Origin: Hemileia vastatrix
Taxonomy: Eukaryota > Basidiomycota > Pucciniomycetes > Pucciniales > Zaghouaniaceae
Direction: 5' to 3'
NCBI GenBank assembly: GCA_030280995.1
Contig: JASXTE010000001.1
Coordinates: forward strand, 4,397,001 to 4,461,000
Length of the DNA stretch: 64,000 nucleotides
Position numbers and translations under genes: made by a program. Of this stretch, positions 45,308 to 56,411 are shown in pieces (within the stretch, counting starts at the first letter, position 1; every line of letters begins with the position of its first letter). The notes under the pieces are model-generated. The model saw only the letters and a program-made list of their open reading frames with translations, did no database searches and was not told the origin of the DNA.

Positions 45308-48300
45308 TTATTTAGATTTAAATTTTTTCAAGAGATTTTTAAGATCAGAGATTTCATTTTCTGGAATCCACTGGTCATATTCACTTGATTTATTTTTAAA
45401 TCTTAGTAGATACTCAACTCCCTTTTCTTTTGTAAGGTGTCTCTTTTTGAGTATCTTTTCAATTTCTGCTTTTTCCACTATTTCTTCAGGTTGCTGTTTA
45501 TGCCTTCCTGATCTTCTTGGAAAGAGAGCAGTATCATTAGAATGGTATGGTTTTATAAGAGAAATAGGAAATACTGGATGTTTTCTATCATAAGGTGCAT
45601 ATAGAATAACCTCAACAGCATTATTACCAACCATCTTTTTAACTACAAATGGTCCAATGAATGGATCCTTCAATTTAACATTACCATTTAAATTGAAATG
45701 TAGCGTTGAAATAAGGACTTCATCACCCTCTTTGAACATTTGTTCTTTATGGGCTTTATCCCATCTTTTCTTTTCATACTCAAAAGCCTTATTTATACAT
45801 TCTTGAGCATGTTTTCTGCATAGTTCTTGCATCTGAAGAAAAGATTTAGTACCTGGATGAATATCCAATCTAGGTAACTTATTAAGAGTTTTAGCAGGGG
45901 TATTAGGTACATAACCCAACCATAACTCAAATGGCTTTTTGCCAGTGACAGAATGTACTGTACTATTATATGCAAATTCTAAACCTGGAATAAGGGTTAC
46001 CCAATCATGCGTGAATTTGTCATTGTCTTTAAAATTAAGACCAAAAGCACAGTATCTTCTTATCATATCTTCTAAGGTTTGTATCATTCTTTCTGCTAGC
46101 CCATCAGTTTGTGGATGGTGTGCTGTAGAAAGTTTTAATTGACACCCTGAAACATCCATAAGTGACGTCCAGAACTCAGAAGTAAATTTAGGATCTCTGT
46201 CAGAAACTATTGCTTTGGGGAAACCTGCTGTATTTAACATTTGTGTCCACCATAAAAAAGCTAAGTCCTTTGCAGAAACCTCTTTGTGGGTAGGAATAAA
46301 TTTACACATCTTTGTAAATCTATCTACAATTACCCAGCAGGAGTTATAACTCTTATGCCCTGCTATTGGCAAACCTGTTACAAAGTCCATGTTAATGATT
46401 TCCCATGGAGCTTTTGGTTGCTCAATTTGTTGTAATAAACCAGCTCTTTTTCCTGTTAATCTTTTAGATTTTTGACAAGAATCACATGTTTCAACATATT
46501 TCTGAACATCCTCAGACATGTTAATCCACCAAGCTGTGTTTTTTACTCTGGTTAATGTTTTATGGTAGTCAAAATGACCTGCTAATATATCATCATGACA
46601 TATACTTAACATTAACTCCTTCATTGAAGGGGGAATTACAATTACATTACTTAATTTTTTCCTGTAATATATAAAACCATCCTCAATGGAAAATTTTCCT
46701 TTCTCTAATGCCTCTTTATACTTATCTGGTAATGTTTTTATTAAAACATTCATGGAAGCATTAGATGGATCATTTAATATTGTAGTTAATTTACTTAAGT
46801 CAGGATCTGAATTATAATTATCAAGAATTGATTGCATAAATTCATCCTCAAGATCTACAATATAAATGCCATAAATGTTAATAATCTCTGATTCAGGAAC
46901 ATAAGCAGGATTATCATCATTATTAGGCAGAGGTAATCTAGATAACAGATCTACATTAGAGTGCAAGGTTCCTGCTCTATGTGTAATAGTCATCCGTCCT
47001 CTGTATTCTTGTACAGCTAATTGCCATCTAAACATGTGTCTATTAGGAGTTTTCATGTTTAAGAGTGACTTAACTGCACTACAGTCAGTTATTAACTCAA
47101 ATTTTTGGTCTTCAAGGTAATAATGTAGCTTTTCTAGAGCCCATACTACTGCCAAACATTCAAGTTGAGTAGCACCATATTTTAATTCACTACTTCTCAG
47201 AGTACGTGAAATATAGCAGATTACTACTTCTGACATTTTACCTTCAATAAGTTGTTTTTGATGCAAAGCAGCACCCAGTCCAATAAAACTTGCATCTGTA
47301 TATAATACAAAAGGTAATTGGAAATCTGGTAATCCCAAGATAGGAGCTGTCATTAAGCATTCTTTCAACTTATTAAAAGCATGTTGTCTTTCATTATTCC
47401 AAATGAAAGCTTCTGATTTCTTTATCAGTGTGGTCAGTGGTGCAGCAATTGATTGGTAGTTTTTTATATATTGTCTATAATAACCACACATTCCAAGAAA
47501 AGATTGTACATCCTTCACATTTTGAGGAATGCCAATATTCTTTATTGCAGCCACTTTATTTTGGTCTACACATATTTGTAAGCCAGATACAATATGACCA
47601 AGCACTTTTAAAGATTCAAACCCAAATTTACATTTTTTCAATGCAAGGGTCATTTTTATTTCATCCATTTTCTGAAATACTTTCCTTAAATGGATTAAGT
47701 GTTCATCAAAAGTTTTAGAGAACACTATGATGTCATCAATGTATACCATTAACCATCCCTCAATCATTTCATTATGGAATGTTATATCCATTAACTTTTG
47801 AAATACTGATGGAGCATTCTTTGGTCCAAATGGCATTCTGACATACTTATAAATTCCCATGTGTGTTGTTATCAACAAAAAGTTCTGTGAATTCTTTTCA
47901 ACAGGAATTTGATGGTACCCTTTATTTCCATCTAGGCAACTTATATATTTAGCACCTTTAAGGGTAGCATGTATAGAGGCAATCCTTGGCAAGGGATAAA
48001 TATCATCTACTGTAAATGTATTTAATGCTCTATAATCACCGCACAGTCTTGCTTTATCTTGTTCATAAGAAATCAGCACTGGTGATATTACACAATATTT
48101 TGGTGTAGTTTCAACCTTCTCAAGAATGTTCATCTTTAATAACATCTTAATATTATCCTCTATGTCTTTCCTCTTCATTGGTGAAGCGGGATATGGTTTC
48201 TTTTTAAGACTAGCAGGAATATTATCCATGTCACAGGTTAAACTAATTTTCATTTCATGATCTTTTACAAGGCCAAGTTCATTTGTACCATGTGCAAAAG

Positions 48301-51175
48301 CCATTGGAAAAGCTTTAATTAATTCCAAAATATTATCTTTCTCAGTTTCACTTATCTGAGTGCCAAATGATGCTTTTGAAATTTCTGTTTCCAGAAGTTC
48401 CATCTCATTGGATTCTCTTCCTTTAGACGGGGAATTTGTTACTGACTCAATGTGTAAGACTGTGTTAAAAGAATTTATTTTAAATTTCCTTTTACCATTC
48501 ATGCCAATTGTAAAATTGTTATTAGCAGGGTCTAATTTTACACCAAATTTAGTCAGAATATCATTTCCAATGATAAAACAGTTACTACAATTTGTATTAT
48601 CCATTACTACAAAGTCACAAGTTACCCTTACATAACCATGTTGGTGTTTAAAGAAAACAGCAGCTTTGTATTTACCAATGGGGTGTAGTACTGATCCAAA
48701 ACCTCTCCAATTTTTATTCTGAAGTGGTTCAAGCTTAAACTTGTAGTCACTATCAATTTTCTGTAATGTATTAGTGGAAACAACTGAACCAGCAGCTCCT
48801 GTGTCCAATACTATATTAACATTTTCACCAGAAATGATAGCTGGAACCGTGATAGGTGTCATTTTAAAGTTATCAGCTTGTATATCCTTAATGATTTCAG
48901 CATCCTCAAAATTCATTAAAGATTCATTTGAGTCCATATTTAATATTGGATTTTCAAAGATGGACAAATCATCTTCCAACATACAGACTTCATTTTCATC
49001 ACTATATGAGATATTGCTGTCATAATCACTTGATTCTTTACTTTTTTCAGTTTCAGTTTCAGATTCACGTTGATTTTCAACAATATTTATATTTTTCTCA
49101 CATTTGTGACCTTTTACCCAAGGTTTGTTACACTTATAACAAGTATTTGTTTCATACTTTTTAGGTACTACAGGTGCAGTAGGTTTTTTCTGCTTCTCCT
49201 GAAGTGTTTTTGAATTCTGAGATTTTACAGGTTCAACATTTTGTTTATAAGTGGAATACCTTGATTCATACTTATGGTTCAATAATATTTCATTGCAAAT
49301 ATTAATAAAATCAGAATATTCAGTAACATTAAATGTTCTAGCTACAACAATATCTCTGACAGATATAGGTAATTTGTAAATTATCTTATCTTTCCATAAG
49401 TTAAAATCCATATGAGGCTCAATGGCTTTTAATATTTTGTTTAAATTCATTAAAAATACCATAGGTTTGTCACCATTCAACGGATTATACCTAGTCTTCT
49501 CATACAGTCTCTGCTGAGTAAGCCTGAATTTAGAACCTCCAAATTGTTTTTCAATAAGTTGTTTCCATTCAGCCCAAGAGTAGTCTCTACCCTCACTTAA
49601 GACAGCTTCAAACCATAATAAAGCAACATCCTTAAATAAAGAAATTAATTTTGATGTTATCTCTTCATCTGGTAACTTATATGAGAATTTCAAATTGTCA
49701 ATTCTTTGAATAAAATGTTGCCAATCAGAGCTGGCTTCCCCATCATAAGTTGGGTACTGATCTATCTTAGGCCAGTTCTTCTGATTGGATTTTATCTCAC
49801 TAATCTTAGGTAAATTCAATAACTCATTTACTTTTGATAAATGGTCTTGTATTTCTTCCTGCACGGATTTGTGACTTACATTTTCAGATTTGACACTACC
49901 ACCAGATGGTTTTAATTGTGGTGGTACAGGGAAGGAATGAGATTCACTTTTGCCAATGAAAGGATTATTATTATATTGATTATACTTATGATTATCCTGG
50001 TTCATTAGTAGATTGGCAGTTTCAATCTCAACTTTAGTTAATCTTTGTAGCAGCTCAGAGACACTTTGATTTGTCTGTGCAAAAGATAACTTTGTTCTTG
50101 ATTCAGTTTTTAATAAGTGTGTTTCATATAATTTTTCTAACTCACAAAATTTGTTTGAAAGGTCATTATATTTATTACTTAATGAATCATATTTAAGAGT
50201 TAGAGACAAATGTTCCTTCTCTAATTCTTTATTACGTGTTGCTAATTGAGAAATGTTCAATGTTAAGGATGAAATTGTATCACTAGTGAGCTTAACTGTC
50301 TGTTCCTCACAATCAGTCATTCTATTCCACAATGCTGAAACAATTCTATGGACAGTTGGATTATTGTTAAAATATTCCATGTCCTCCTTTTCAATTCTCT
50401 CACTCTCCTGTGAACTACTCATCTCACTAGTAGGTGGTTGCAACTGAGGATTAACTGTATTATCATTGTATATAGTACTGTTATTATGGATAAAAGACAA
50501 GTCAGGTGTATCTACTCTAAAACCCAAATTTCTTAAATCCTCCTCTATTTTTTGTACAGATTTAACATCAATAGAATTACCTATATTGTAATTATCAGTA
50601 TTATGTTTAATCTGAGGGGGTAAGTTACTTACCAAGGGATGGTTGCCAGGCCTGATTTTTGGCGCTTTTTTCCCTTGTAAGGGTGAGCTGAGGAAGTCAG
50701 ATGAGGGGGTGGATCCCTGTTGCAACTGTGGTTTGTCCACTGTTGGTGAAACCAGTCCCATTTCCATTTGTCTACCAGGATTTTCTCCTGGGAGTGAGTG
50801 GACCCTCCTTGGGTAGGGGGTTGCTGATTTGATTGACTGGGCAGGCCTCCCTTTAATTCTGCCATTGCCTGATTCATCTGCTGAAATCCTACCTTGCAAT
50901 TGTTTTGCAACTGCTCTACTTCTTTGAACATGAGAGATTTTGATTCCTCTAGCTTCAGAACCTGTTTGGCCAGGTGGGACAGTTGATCCTGAAGAGGAGG
51001 AGACGTCTTTTTGATAGTTATCTTTTTTAAGAGGGCGTCCTTTTCCTCTACACTCATGCTTTCTGGTTGGGGGTACTGTTGTCCCTCCATGGTGATGTCC
51101 TGGAAAGTTTTTATTAGCTTTAGACCTGGTATTATAAGCAGGCTGTTCACTTACACTATCCTGAGGAGCACTCAT
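45308..51175 (-). CDS. Gag-pol polyprotein of chromovirus B, intact (1955 aa)
   Basis: One uninterrupted frame. A basic low-complexity N-terminus is followed by a coiled coil (about residues 295-390, SLTLKYDSLSNKYNDLSNKF), a retrotransposon gag domain (about 470-640), and a zinc knuckle CYKCNKPWVKGHKC (about 682, CX2CX7HXC). Then: protease with VLDTGAAGS (about 792), RT with RMPFGPKNAPSVFQ and YIDD (about 1145), RNase H with YTDASFIG (about 1293), integrase finger ending CDSCQKS (1525-1568), and core residues in NMDFVTGLP, VSDRDPKF and HHPQTDGLAE. The C-terminal ~58 residues (KILKKRHL...EYLLRFKNKSSEYDQWIP) look like a chromodomain. All catalytic residues I could check are present. Start chosen at the first ATG (51175); a second frame overlaps the first 170 codons (50629-51150), so the true N-terminus is uncertain. 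Confidence 0.95.
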   Translation of the reverse strand: MSAPQDSVSEQPAYNTRSKANKNFPGHHHGGTTVPPTRKHECRGKGRPLKKDNYQKDVSSSSGSTVPPGQTGSEARGIKISHVQRSRAVAKQLQGRISADESGNGRIKGRPAQSIKSATPYPRRVHSLPGENPGRQMEMGLVSPTVDKPQLQQGSTPSSDFLSSPLQGKKAPKIRPGNHPLVSNLPPQIKHNTDNYNIGNSIDVKSVQKIEEDLRNLGFRVDTPDLSFIHNNSTIYNDNTVNPQLQPPTSEMSSSQESERIEKEDMEYFNNNPTVHRIVSALWNRMTDCEEQTVKLTSDTISSLTLNISQLATRNKELEKEHLSLTLKYDSLSNKYNDLSNKFCELEKLYETHLLKTESRTKLSFAQTNQSVSELLQRLTKVEIETANLLMNQDNHKYNQYNNNPFIGKSESHSFPVPPQLKPSGGSVKSENVSHKSVQEEIQDHLSKVNELLNLPKISEIKSNQKNWPKIDQYPTYDGEASSDWQHFIQRIDNLKFSYKLPDEEITSKLISLFKDVALLWFEAVLSEGRDYSWAEWKQLIEKQFGGSKFRLTQQRLYEKTRYNPLNGDKPMVFLMNLNKILKAIEPHMDFNLWKDKIIYKLPISVRDIVVARTFNVTEYSDFINICNEILLNHKYESRYSTYKQNVEPVKSQNSKTLQEKQKKPTAPVVPKKYETNTCYKCNKPWVKGHKCEKNINIVENQRESETETEKSKESSDYDSNISYSDENEVCMLEDDLSIFENPILNMDSNESLMNFEDAEIIKDIQADNFKMTPITVPAIISGENVNIVLDTGAAGSVVSTNTLQKIDSDYKFKLEPLQNKNWRGFGSVLHPIGKYKAAVFFKHQHGYVRVTCDFVVMDNTNCSNCFIIGNDILTKFGVKLDPANNNFTIGMNGKRKFKINSFNTVLHIESVTNSPSKGRESNEMELLETEISKASFGTQISETEKDNILELIKAFPMAFAHGTNELGLVKDHEMKISLTCDMDNIPASLKKKPYPASPMKRKDIEDNIKMLLKMNILEKVETTPKYCVISPVLISYEQDKARLCGDYRALNTFTVDDIYPLPRIASIHATLKGAKYISCLDGNKGYHQIPVEKNSQNFLLITTHMGIYKYVRMPFGPKNAPSVFQKLMDITFHNEMIEGWLMVYIDDIIVFSKTFDEHLIHLRKVFQKMDEIKMTLALKKCKFGFESLKVLGHIVSGLQICVDQNKVAAIKNIGIPQNVKDVQSFLGMCGYYRQYIKNYQSIAAPLTTLIKKSEAFIWNNERQHAFNKLKECLMTAPILGLPDFQLPFVLYTDASFIGLGAALHQKQLIEGKMSEVVICYISRTLRSSELKYGATQLECLAVVWALEKLHYYLEDQKFELITDCSAVKSLLNMKTPNRHMFRWQLAVQEYRGRMTITHRAGTLHSNVDLLSRLPLPNNDDNPAYVPESEIINIYGIYIVDLEDEFMQSILDNYNSDPDLSKLTTILNDPSNASMNVLIKTLPDKYKEALEKGKFSIEDGFIYYRKKLSNVIVIPPSMKELMLSICHDDILAGHFDYHKTLTRVKNTAWWINMSEDVQKYVETCDSCQKSKRLTGKRAGLLQQIEQPKAPWEIINMDFVTGLPIAGHKSYNSCWVIVDRFTKMCKFIPTHKEVSAKDLAFLWWTQMLNTAGFPKAIVSDRDPKFTSEFWTSLMDVSGCQLKLSTAHHPQTDGLAERMIQTLEDMIRRYCAFGLNFKDNDKFTHDWVTLIPGLEFAYNSTVHSVTGKKPFELWLGYVPNTPAKTLNKLPRLDIHPGTKSFLQMQELCRKHAQECINKAFEYEKKRWDKAHKEQMFKEGDEVLISTLHFNLNGNVKLKDPFIGPFVVKKMVGNNAVEVILYAPYDRKHPVFPISLIKPYHSNDTALFPRRSGRHKQQPEEIVEKAEIEKILKKRHLTKEKGVEYLLRFKNKSSEYDQWIPENEISDLKNLLKKFKSK
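50629..51150 (-). other. Overlapping alternative-frame ORF at the start of B gag (173 codons)
   Basis: This second minus-strand frame inside the 5' end of gag-pol encodes a protein that looks more natural than the main frame there: SVEEKDALLKKITIKK, then a helical segment (LSHLAKQVLKLEESKSLMF, EVEQLQNNCKVGFQQMNQ), then a Gln/Pro-rich part and a Trp-rich end. The main frame in the same stretch is low-complexity basic sequence. Possibilities: dual coding, a separate small protein, or the real gag start joined to the main frame by a frameshift or splice near 50640. This ~550-bp stretch is also visibly richer in G+C than the rest of the element. Confidence 0.4.
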
Positions 51176-51686
51176 ATTGTTCAGAATAACAATATTTTAC
51201 GTCTACAAAAGGAAAAAACTCTTTGGAATTAGTAGACAAAAGATATTAGTAATTATATTACTAATAAAAAAGCAATGGAGCTTACCCTGAATTTATATCT
51301 TTATTTATGTAAATAAAATATAAGAAAAATTCGAAAAAATCTGTTAAAAATATAATAATAAGTTTAACTAGACCTCTATAAGGGTGATTAATTAGCTTAC
51401 CAAGCTTTAGCCAAATACCAATTTTATTGGGTGTTATATTGGTGTCCAAATACCAAGTGAAATTGGGTTTATATTGGGTACAGTTACTACTGTAAATATC
51501 TAATTTTTATGATAAAAAATTAGTACAATTATTATAAGGATTCTTTTCCGCAATCAATGAGTTATGATGACCCACTAATATGCAGCAGACCCAAATATTT
51601 GGTTAATTTTGAGTTGTACTAAGGTAAAAATCACGTCCCAAGGCTTATACTAAATAATAAGTAAAATATAAGGAAAGACCCCCAAT

Positions 51687-52863
51687 TGTCAGTTCAGTCT
51701 AGTATATAAGTATGATATAATAGTGTTATTTTATGGTCCTACTACTTATTAATAAATGATTTAGTGATTAAACCTCAGGGGAAGACTAATAGAATAGTTA
51801 TACTCAAATTAAACTCACAATACTTGGATTTAAATGCGTGCTAGTGGTGGAAAATAGAAGAATAAAATATAGTTATAGCTTTTATAAAGATAATATCAAT
51901 TTATAAGGGCTTTATAATATATTTCTAGATGTTAATAATTGTAGTGTAGTGTTTATTTGAAGTGTAGTAATTGAATGATTATAATAAACCGTCAAAATCC
52001 CTCCTTACTTATACCCAAATCCACTGGAGTGCACAGACCTTCAATCCAGATGATGTCACTGCTATCCCCGGCAATTACAGCACTGTGAGGGCCCATCACC
52101 TCCCCATGGCGTCCACTTCAAGCAGTTTCAACACCCAGACCTCCAGTAAGGACCCTCCATCACTATTAATAATAACACAGAGCCATACCATAATTAGAAA
52201 ACCCAGATAAAAGCGGATACCATAAAGAAACAGGTAAAATAAAAGATCAAAAAGAGATTTAATGAAACTAAAAGCATATAAAGGAAACAAATAAAATGTC
52301 CAAGCCCCCAATAACATCCCCAAGCATCCACATTAACCCAAAAACATATTTCCAACCCATAAATCCGTGAATAACCATCCAAGGAAGTAATTTTAGTTGT
52401 CCAAACTGGGTGTATGCGACTGATATAGGTGTCTATGCTTCTATAGGCGTTGTGAGTCCACTGATTTCGTCCATATGACCTAAAATAAGCAGAAAAACAA
52501 AGGTTATAGGCTATTAAGGGGCTAAAACCCACTTATATACCTAAATATACATAATATACTGCATATTTCACTGAATATGAGATTTATGTATACATATAAG
52601 CTTATGTATGTCAATAATTACTTCATATCACTTAAGATAAGTATATTATGACTCCATTAACACCTTAATAAGTATTATTAGGCCATGGATAAGCTATTTA
52701 AACTATTATAAATTATATAATAGAATAATAATTATATATATATATAATAAAATAATATATATTATTATTTTAACCTTATTTTTAAGATATAAGCTTAATC
52801 TAATTAAGGTTATCTTATTTTAAGCATAAGAAATACTCAGTCCTAAGGATATTTAGGCTGAAA
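51687..52863 (-). repeat. 5' LTR of chromovirus B
   Basis: 1177 bp, the partner of 44015-45191. Just inside it (minus strand from about 51685) the sequence TTGGGGGTCTTTCC is a candidate primer-binding site; the match to a tRNA end is not established. Confidence 0.95.
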
Positions 52864-54047
52864 GAGGAGGTGTACATGAAAATCCTGGAAGGGGTCAATG
52901 TTGAACCTCAGGTAGCCTATCCCATTCTCCAACTCAAAAAATCCATCAATGGACTTAAGAAATCTCCATGATGCTGGTCACAAGAAATTAGCTCCTTCTT
53001 CGCCTATGTAGGATTAGTGTAATCAGAAGCTGACCCTTGCCTTTTTCTTTCTCTTGACTCCAATAATTAAATCTTTGTTTACCTTCATGTTGATGATCTG
53101 GCTGTATTTAGCAAAGACATTACTCATTTCAAAGTCACAGTTTCCAAAAGATATAATATGGATTTTTTAGGAAATCTCAACTATTTCATAGGAATGAAAA
53201 ATCACTAGAAATATTCCCAACAAATTGATAAGTTTGTCACAACCCACCTATATTCTTAACTTACTTAGAATCTACAACATGTCTGACTGTAAATCATTGA
53301 CAACTCCCATTCTCCCACATTATCAACTGACCACTGTGAATTCTCAAGAGAAGGAAGACTTTATTAAACTAAATGAAAACTATCAAAGCCCTATCGAGTC
53401 ACTTAATTACTTAGTGCAATTTTCTTGTCCTGACCTGGATTGCTCTGTAGGTCAACTATCCCAACACTTTGAAGAACCTGGTATAAATCACTGGATCTCT
53501 TTCTAACATACCCTCAGGTATCTTTCTGGAACAACAGATCTTAGCCTTACCTCCTTAGCAAGCTCTTCATCTGCATCAACAGGTCACTGTTCTTGGTCTC
53601 ACCCAATGAATTTTGCTGATGCAGATTGGGCAGGATGTCCTAACACCCAACAATCCATGTCAGGTTATGTCTTCATCTTCAATAACGGAGAAATTTTATG
53701 GAAATCTAAGAAGCAAAACACTGTTGCCCTTTCTGCTTCAGAAGCTGAATACCACTCTTGTACTTCAGCTGGTCAAGAAGAAATTTGGCTCAAGAATCTA
53801 TTTGCCTCCCTATCTCTACCTGTCTCTCTACTTTAACAATCTTTGGAGAAAATCAGGGAGCAATTGCACCATCTAAAAATCCTATGTTCCAAGCTCTCAC
53901 AAAACATATTGAGGCTCAATATCATTGGCTCCATTGTAGACTGTTCTAAAGTACTAAGCAGTAGACACAATGCGAGATGGGTTGGTTCTCCTCTTCAATT
54001 TCTAAAATAAAGGGCCTGAAACTCTTTTTTTAAAGACAGCGCAATAA

Positions 54048-54863
54048 TGTGTAACACTAATATTTTATTAGAAAGTTTATAAGATGAGAGATGAGTCTTA
54101 GAGATCAGGAAAACAAGTATTACTATCTGAATATATCTATTCTTAATAAGTGCTAATATCCACAGCTACTCCCTCTTGAAGCGCTCTCTTTGAATATGCC
54201 TTATTATAGCAATAAAATAACTCTAATAATAGTCAATCCTACTAAATCTGTATATTCTCTCTATGTTGCGCTCTTTCACTATGCTATATGAAATACACAC
54301 ACAGACGCACGAATGATAAAAGACTCAGAAAATATCTTTAATTCACTATTCTATTTTACTTATATAAATATATCTCTTCTCCCTCTTTTTTCTATCTCTA
54401 TCAAATAGTCCTCCCTTTTATATTTTTCCAGTACTCAAGACACAGTTCGCTAGTGGATCTTCAGTGCTGGCTCTAGCGCCATATTAGTAAAACAATAGCT
54501 AATCTATTAGTAACTACGTACACTGCTTGTAATAACTATGGCCCCTAAAACATACCCTATGATTACTAACGCTAGTATTAACTTGTTTCACTCATACTCC
54601 ACATATGCGCTTTTGACTATACCTTTGTTATGTTTCAGTGCTACTTTCAGGTTTGACCCATTCTAATTCTGATCCTAGTTGCCTTGACTCTTGGGTAGTT
54701 TTGTGATTGAGTCCCCACTCTCCTTTCTTTAATACTAAGCTCATAGTGTTGACAATTCGCTTAACTAGTTAGCCTCCCTCATTACCTGTTTCAGTAAGTT
54801 ACCCGACTAGCTGTGGTGCAGTATACTATGCACTTGTATGCTACCTGCGAGGCGCGTACCACA
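54048..54863 (-). repeat. Probable 3' LTR of element E
   Basis: Proposed borders: TGTGTAACAC at 54048 and GTACCACA at 54863, so the minus strand starts TGTGGTACGCGCC. The right border is followed by TCTTCCCTCTACTC, a pyrimidine run that is the complement of a polypurine tract. The partner LTR is not in the window, so borders are inferred. Confidence 0.55.
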
Positions 54864-54897
54864 TCTTCCCTCTACTCGCGACTGTCCCCAGGAGCCC

Positions 54898-54905
54898 ATA
54901 AATAT
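54898..54905 (+). promoter_or_regulatory. TATA-like box of the first antisense accessory gene of E
   Basis: ATAAATAT about 35 nt inside the proposed LTR border and 101 nt before the ATG at 54999. Spacing matches element A (100 nt). Promoter function is inferred. Confidence 0.4.
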
Positions 54906-54998
54906 CTGCGTCTCACAGCGCTTTCTTCCTCAATCTTCTGTCTTCTTCTCTTATCTATCATCCTATTCTCTTCTTATTTGTCATCCTCTTTTCTTATA

Positions 54999-56067
54999 AT
55001 GAATACTAGAAGTACCAATCCTAACACTGAAACTACCGTCAACATTGTGGATGCAATTCGACAGTTCATGCGCACTCAGCCCCGTGCTACTTCACCAACA
55101 ACGCCAGTAACTACACTGATGGGTGGGACAAGATGCACCTGCTGCATTGAAAATGGCATAACTCCTTTTCATTTCTCCAAAACCTGTCGTGGCAATAACT
55201 TCTTCACTGTAAGTCATCTTTACTTTCCTTCCTTGTTGTTACTAACCTTTCTTTTCTTTCCCCCTTTTTTTTTTATATTTTATTTTTATAGTCATGCAAT
55301 TACTGCAAGACATGCAAAAAGAAGTGTAGTTACAATGGGCCTCCCACTGTTGCACGCCTGGACCCTAATGCCTCCACTACTAACATGATGAGTCAAATGA
55401 CCATCAAGCGCCCGACGCCTGCTCCTGTTACCCCACCTGGTAACAAAAAAACCAAGGTTGGTTACCGCGAACCTACACCCAGTAGTGTCGCTTCTGTCTC
55501 AAGATCTCTCTTTTCAGAGGTGAGTACCGTAAGTCTTCTTTTCCTACTTCTTCCTTTCTTAATCCTAGAATTTTCTTCTCTTTTTTTTTTTTTTGTTTCT
55601 TTTAGAATGCACCAGGCACACCTTACGCTGAAACGCCTCCACCTCCAAACATTCCTCTATTCCTTCCAGCCTTGGAAGAAGATCCTTCCTGGGATACCGC
55701 GCCTATTCTAGAGTGTACTCCTTGTATACCCACCCCTGACTGGAAAATTATGCAGCCGGTCTTCAACACCATAATCCTGGACAAATGGCCCATCAAAACT
55801 ACTCCGGACATTGATGATGAAGAGCCCGCCGCGGCTCAAAACTGGGAATTCGCAGAGTGAATTGCCTGCGCTCCATACGATGCAACCATGCATTGTATGA
55901 ACAACATGCTAGCTGCCCTCGAAGGATTCCTCGAGGCGGTCCCGGTTTATAATTGCGCCGAGTATAGCAAATGAAAACAGCTAATAACCATCTTGCAACA
56001 AAACATGCAAGAGGCTGTTTACAACTGGGCTTTCTATGTTCCAATCTTTGAGGATGAAGAATACTAA
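54999..56067 (+). pseudogene. Antisense accessory gene 1 of element E (zinc-cluster-like protein, two introns)
   Basis: Exons 54999-55208, 55292-55519 and 55606 onward; introns begin GTAAGT and GTGAGT, end TATAG and TTTAG, and all phases agree. The protein starts MNTRSTNPNTETT. It carries a cysteine block C-T-CC-IENG...C-RGNNFFT across the first junction into C-NY-C-KTCKKK-C (C-x2-C-x6-C, basic), then a Pro/Thr-rich basic segment, a Pro-rich acidic segment and an aromatic segment (DWKIMQPVFNTIILDKW). The frame reaches TGA at 55858-55860; beyond it the same frame continues to TAA at 56065-56067 with one more TGA, both possibly former TGG codons. The gene is convergent with pol. I know no family for it; a transposon-encoded regulator is a guess. 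Confidence 0.7.
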
Positions 56068-56411
56068 AAAATCTTCCTTGTATATAGTACCTATAAATTG
56101 TATATTACCTTGTAAAAAAAACTGTAATATTATTATTTTATTTTCCCTTAATTTTCCTGTGAGAATTCTACAACTGCAAGATGAGTTGCCTTTAGAAATT
56201 ATCATCCTTTTTCTAAGCAGCACCCTTCTACTAAATGCTTGAGATCATTGCTACTTTCTATAGCAGCAAATACTTCCCCTGCGTCAAAGATGCATGCGCT
56301 CTCTTGTAATCTTCAGATCTTTGCAGTATATGACTTTCCCTTGACTGCGACAGATTTTCCTTTCCTTGGGTCCTTCATTATGACGAAATTTTTTTTTCCC
56401 TATCTTCTTAG
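56068..56411 (+). other. Gap between the two antisense genes of E; may hold first exon(s) of the second
   Basis: No clear coding exon. A 3' splice site (CTTCTTAG at 56404-56411) precedes the recognisable exon of the second gene, so an upstream exon is expected somewhere here. Confidence 0.35.

Larger units (their letters stand above)
44015..52863 (-). mobile_element. Full-length, recently inserted chromovirus B (8.8 kb)
   Basis: Two 1177-bp LTRs (44015-45191 and 51687-52863) appear identical except for the terminal TGACA versus TGAAA. Target duplication GAGGA at 44010-44014 and 52864-52868. The element lies within the copia RT: the copia sequence ...AFVHGKL before it continues as EEVYMKILEGV after it. 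The single gag-pol frame is uninterrupted. This combination marks the youngest LTR element in the window and a candidate for current activity. Confidence 0.96.
40838..53948 (+). pseudogene. Ty1/copia gag-pol, split by a MITE and by chromovirus B
   Basis: In order: copia-type gag (NYTFWALKMKFLFLQHN, about 40980-41520), protease with FVLDSGATKHM (about 41765), GAG-pre-integrase with CECCVNSKH (about 42250), integrase (NDGGGEFINHEF, ITSPYTPQQNPVSKR, 42785-42900), RT start (WNNATKAELQNMKTHEFW to MDVKGAFVHGKL, 43690-44009), then after the B insertion RT with EEVYMKILEGV (52866) and YLHVDDLAVFS (about 53090), and RNase H (ADADWAGCPN, SASEAEY, NPMFQALTKHIE) ending at 53948. A MITE interrupts integrase at 42451-42711. 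Many stops and frameshifts show it was dead or decaying already. Its LTRs were not identified. Confidence 0.9.
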
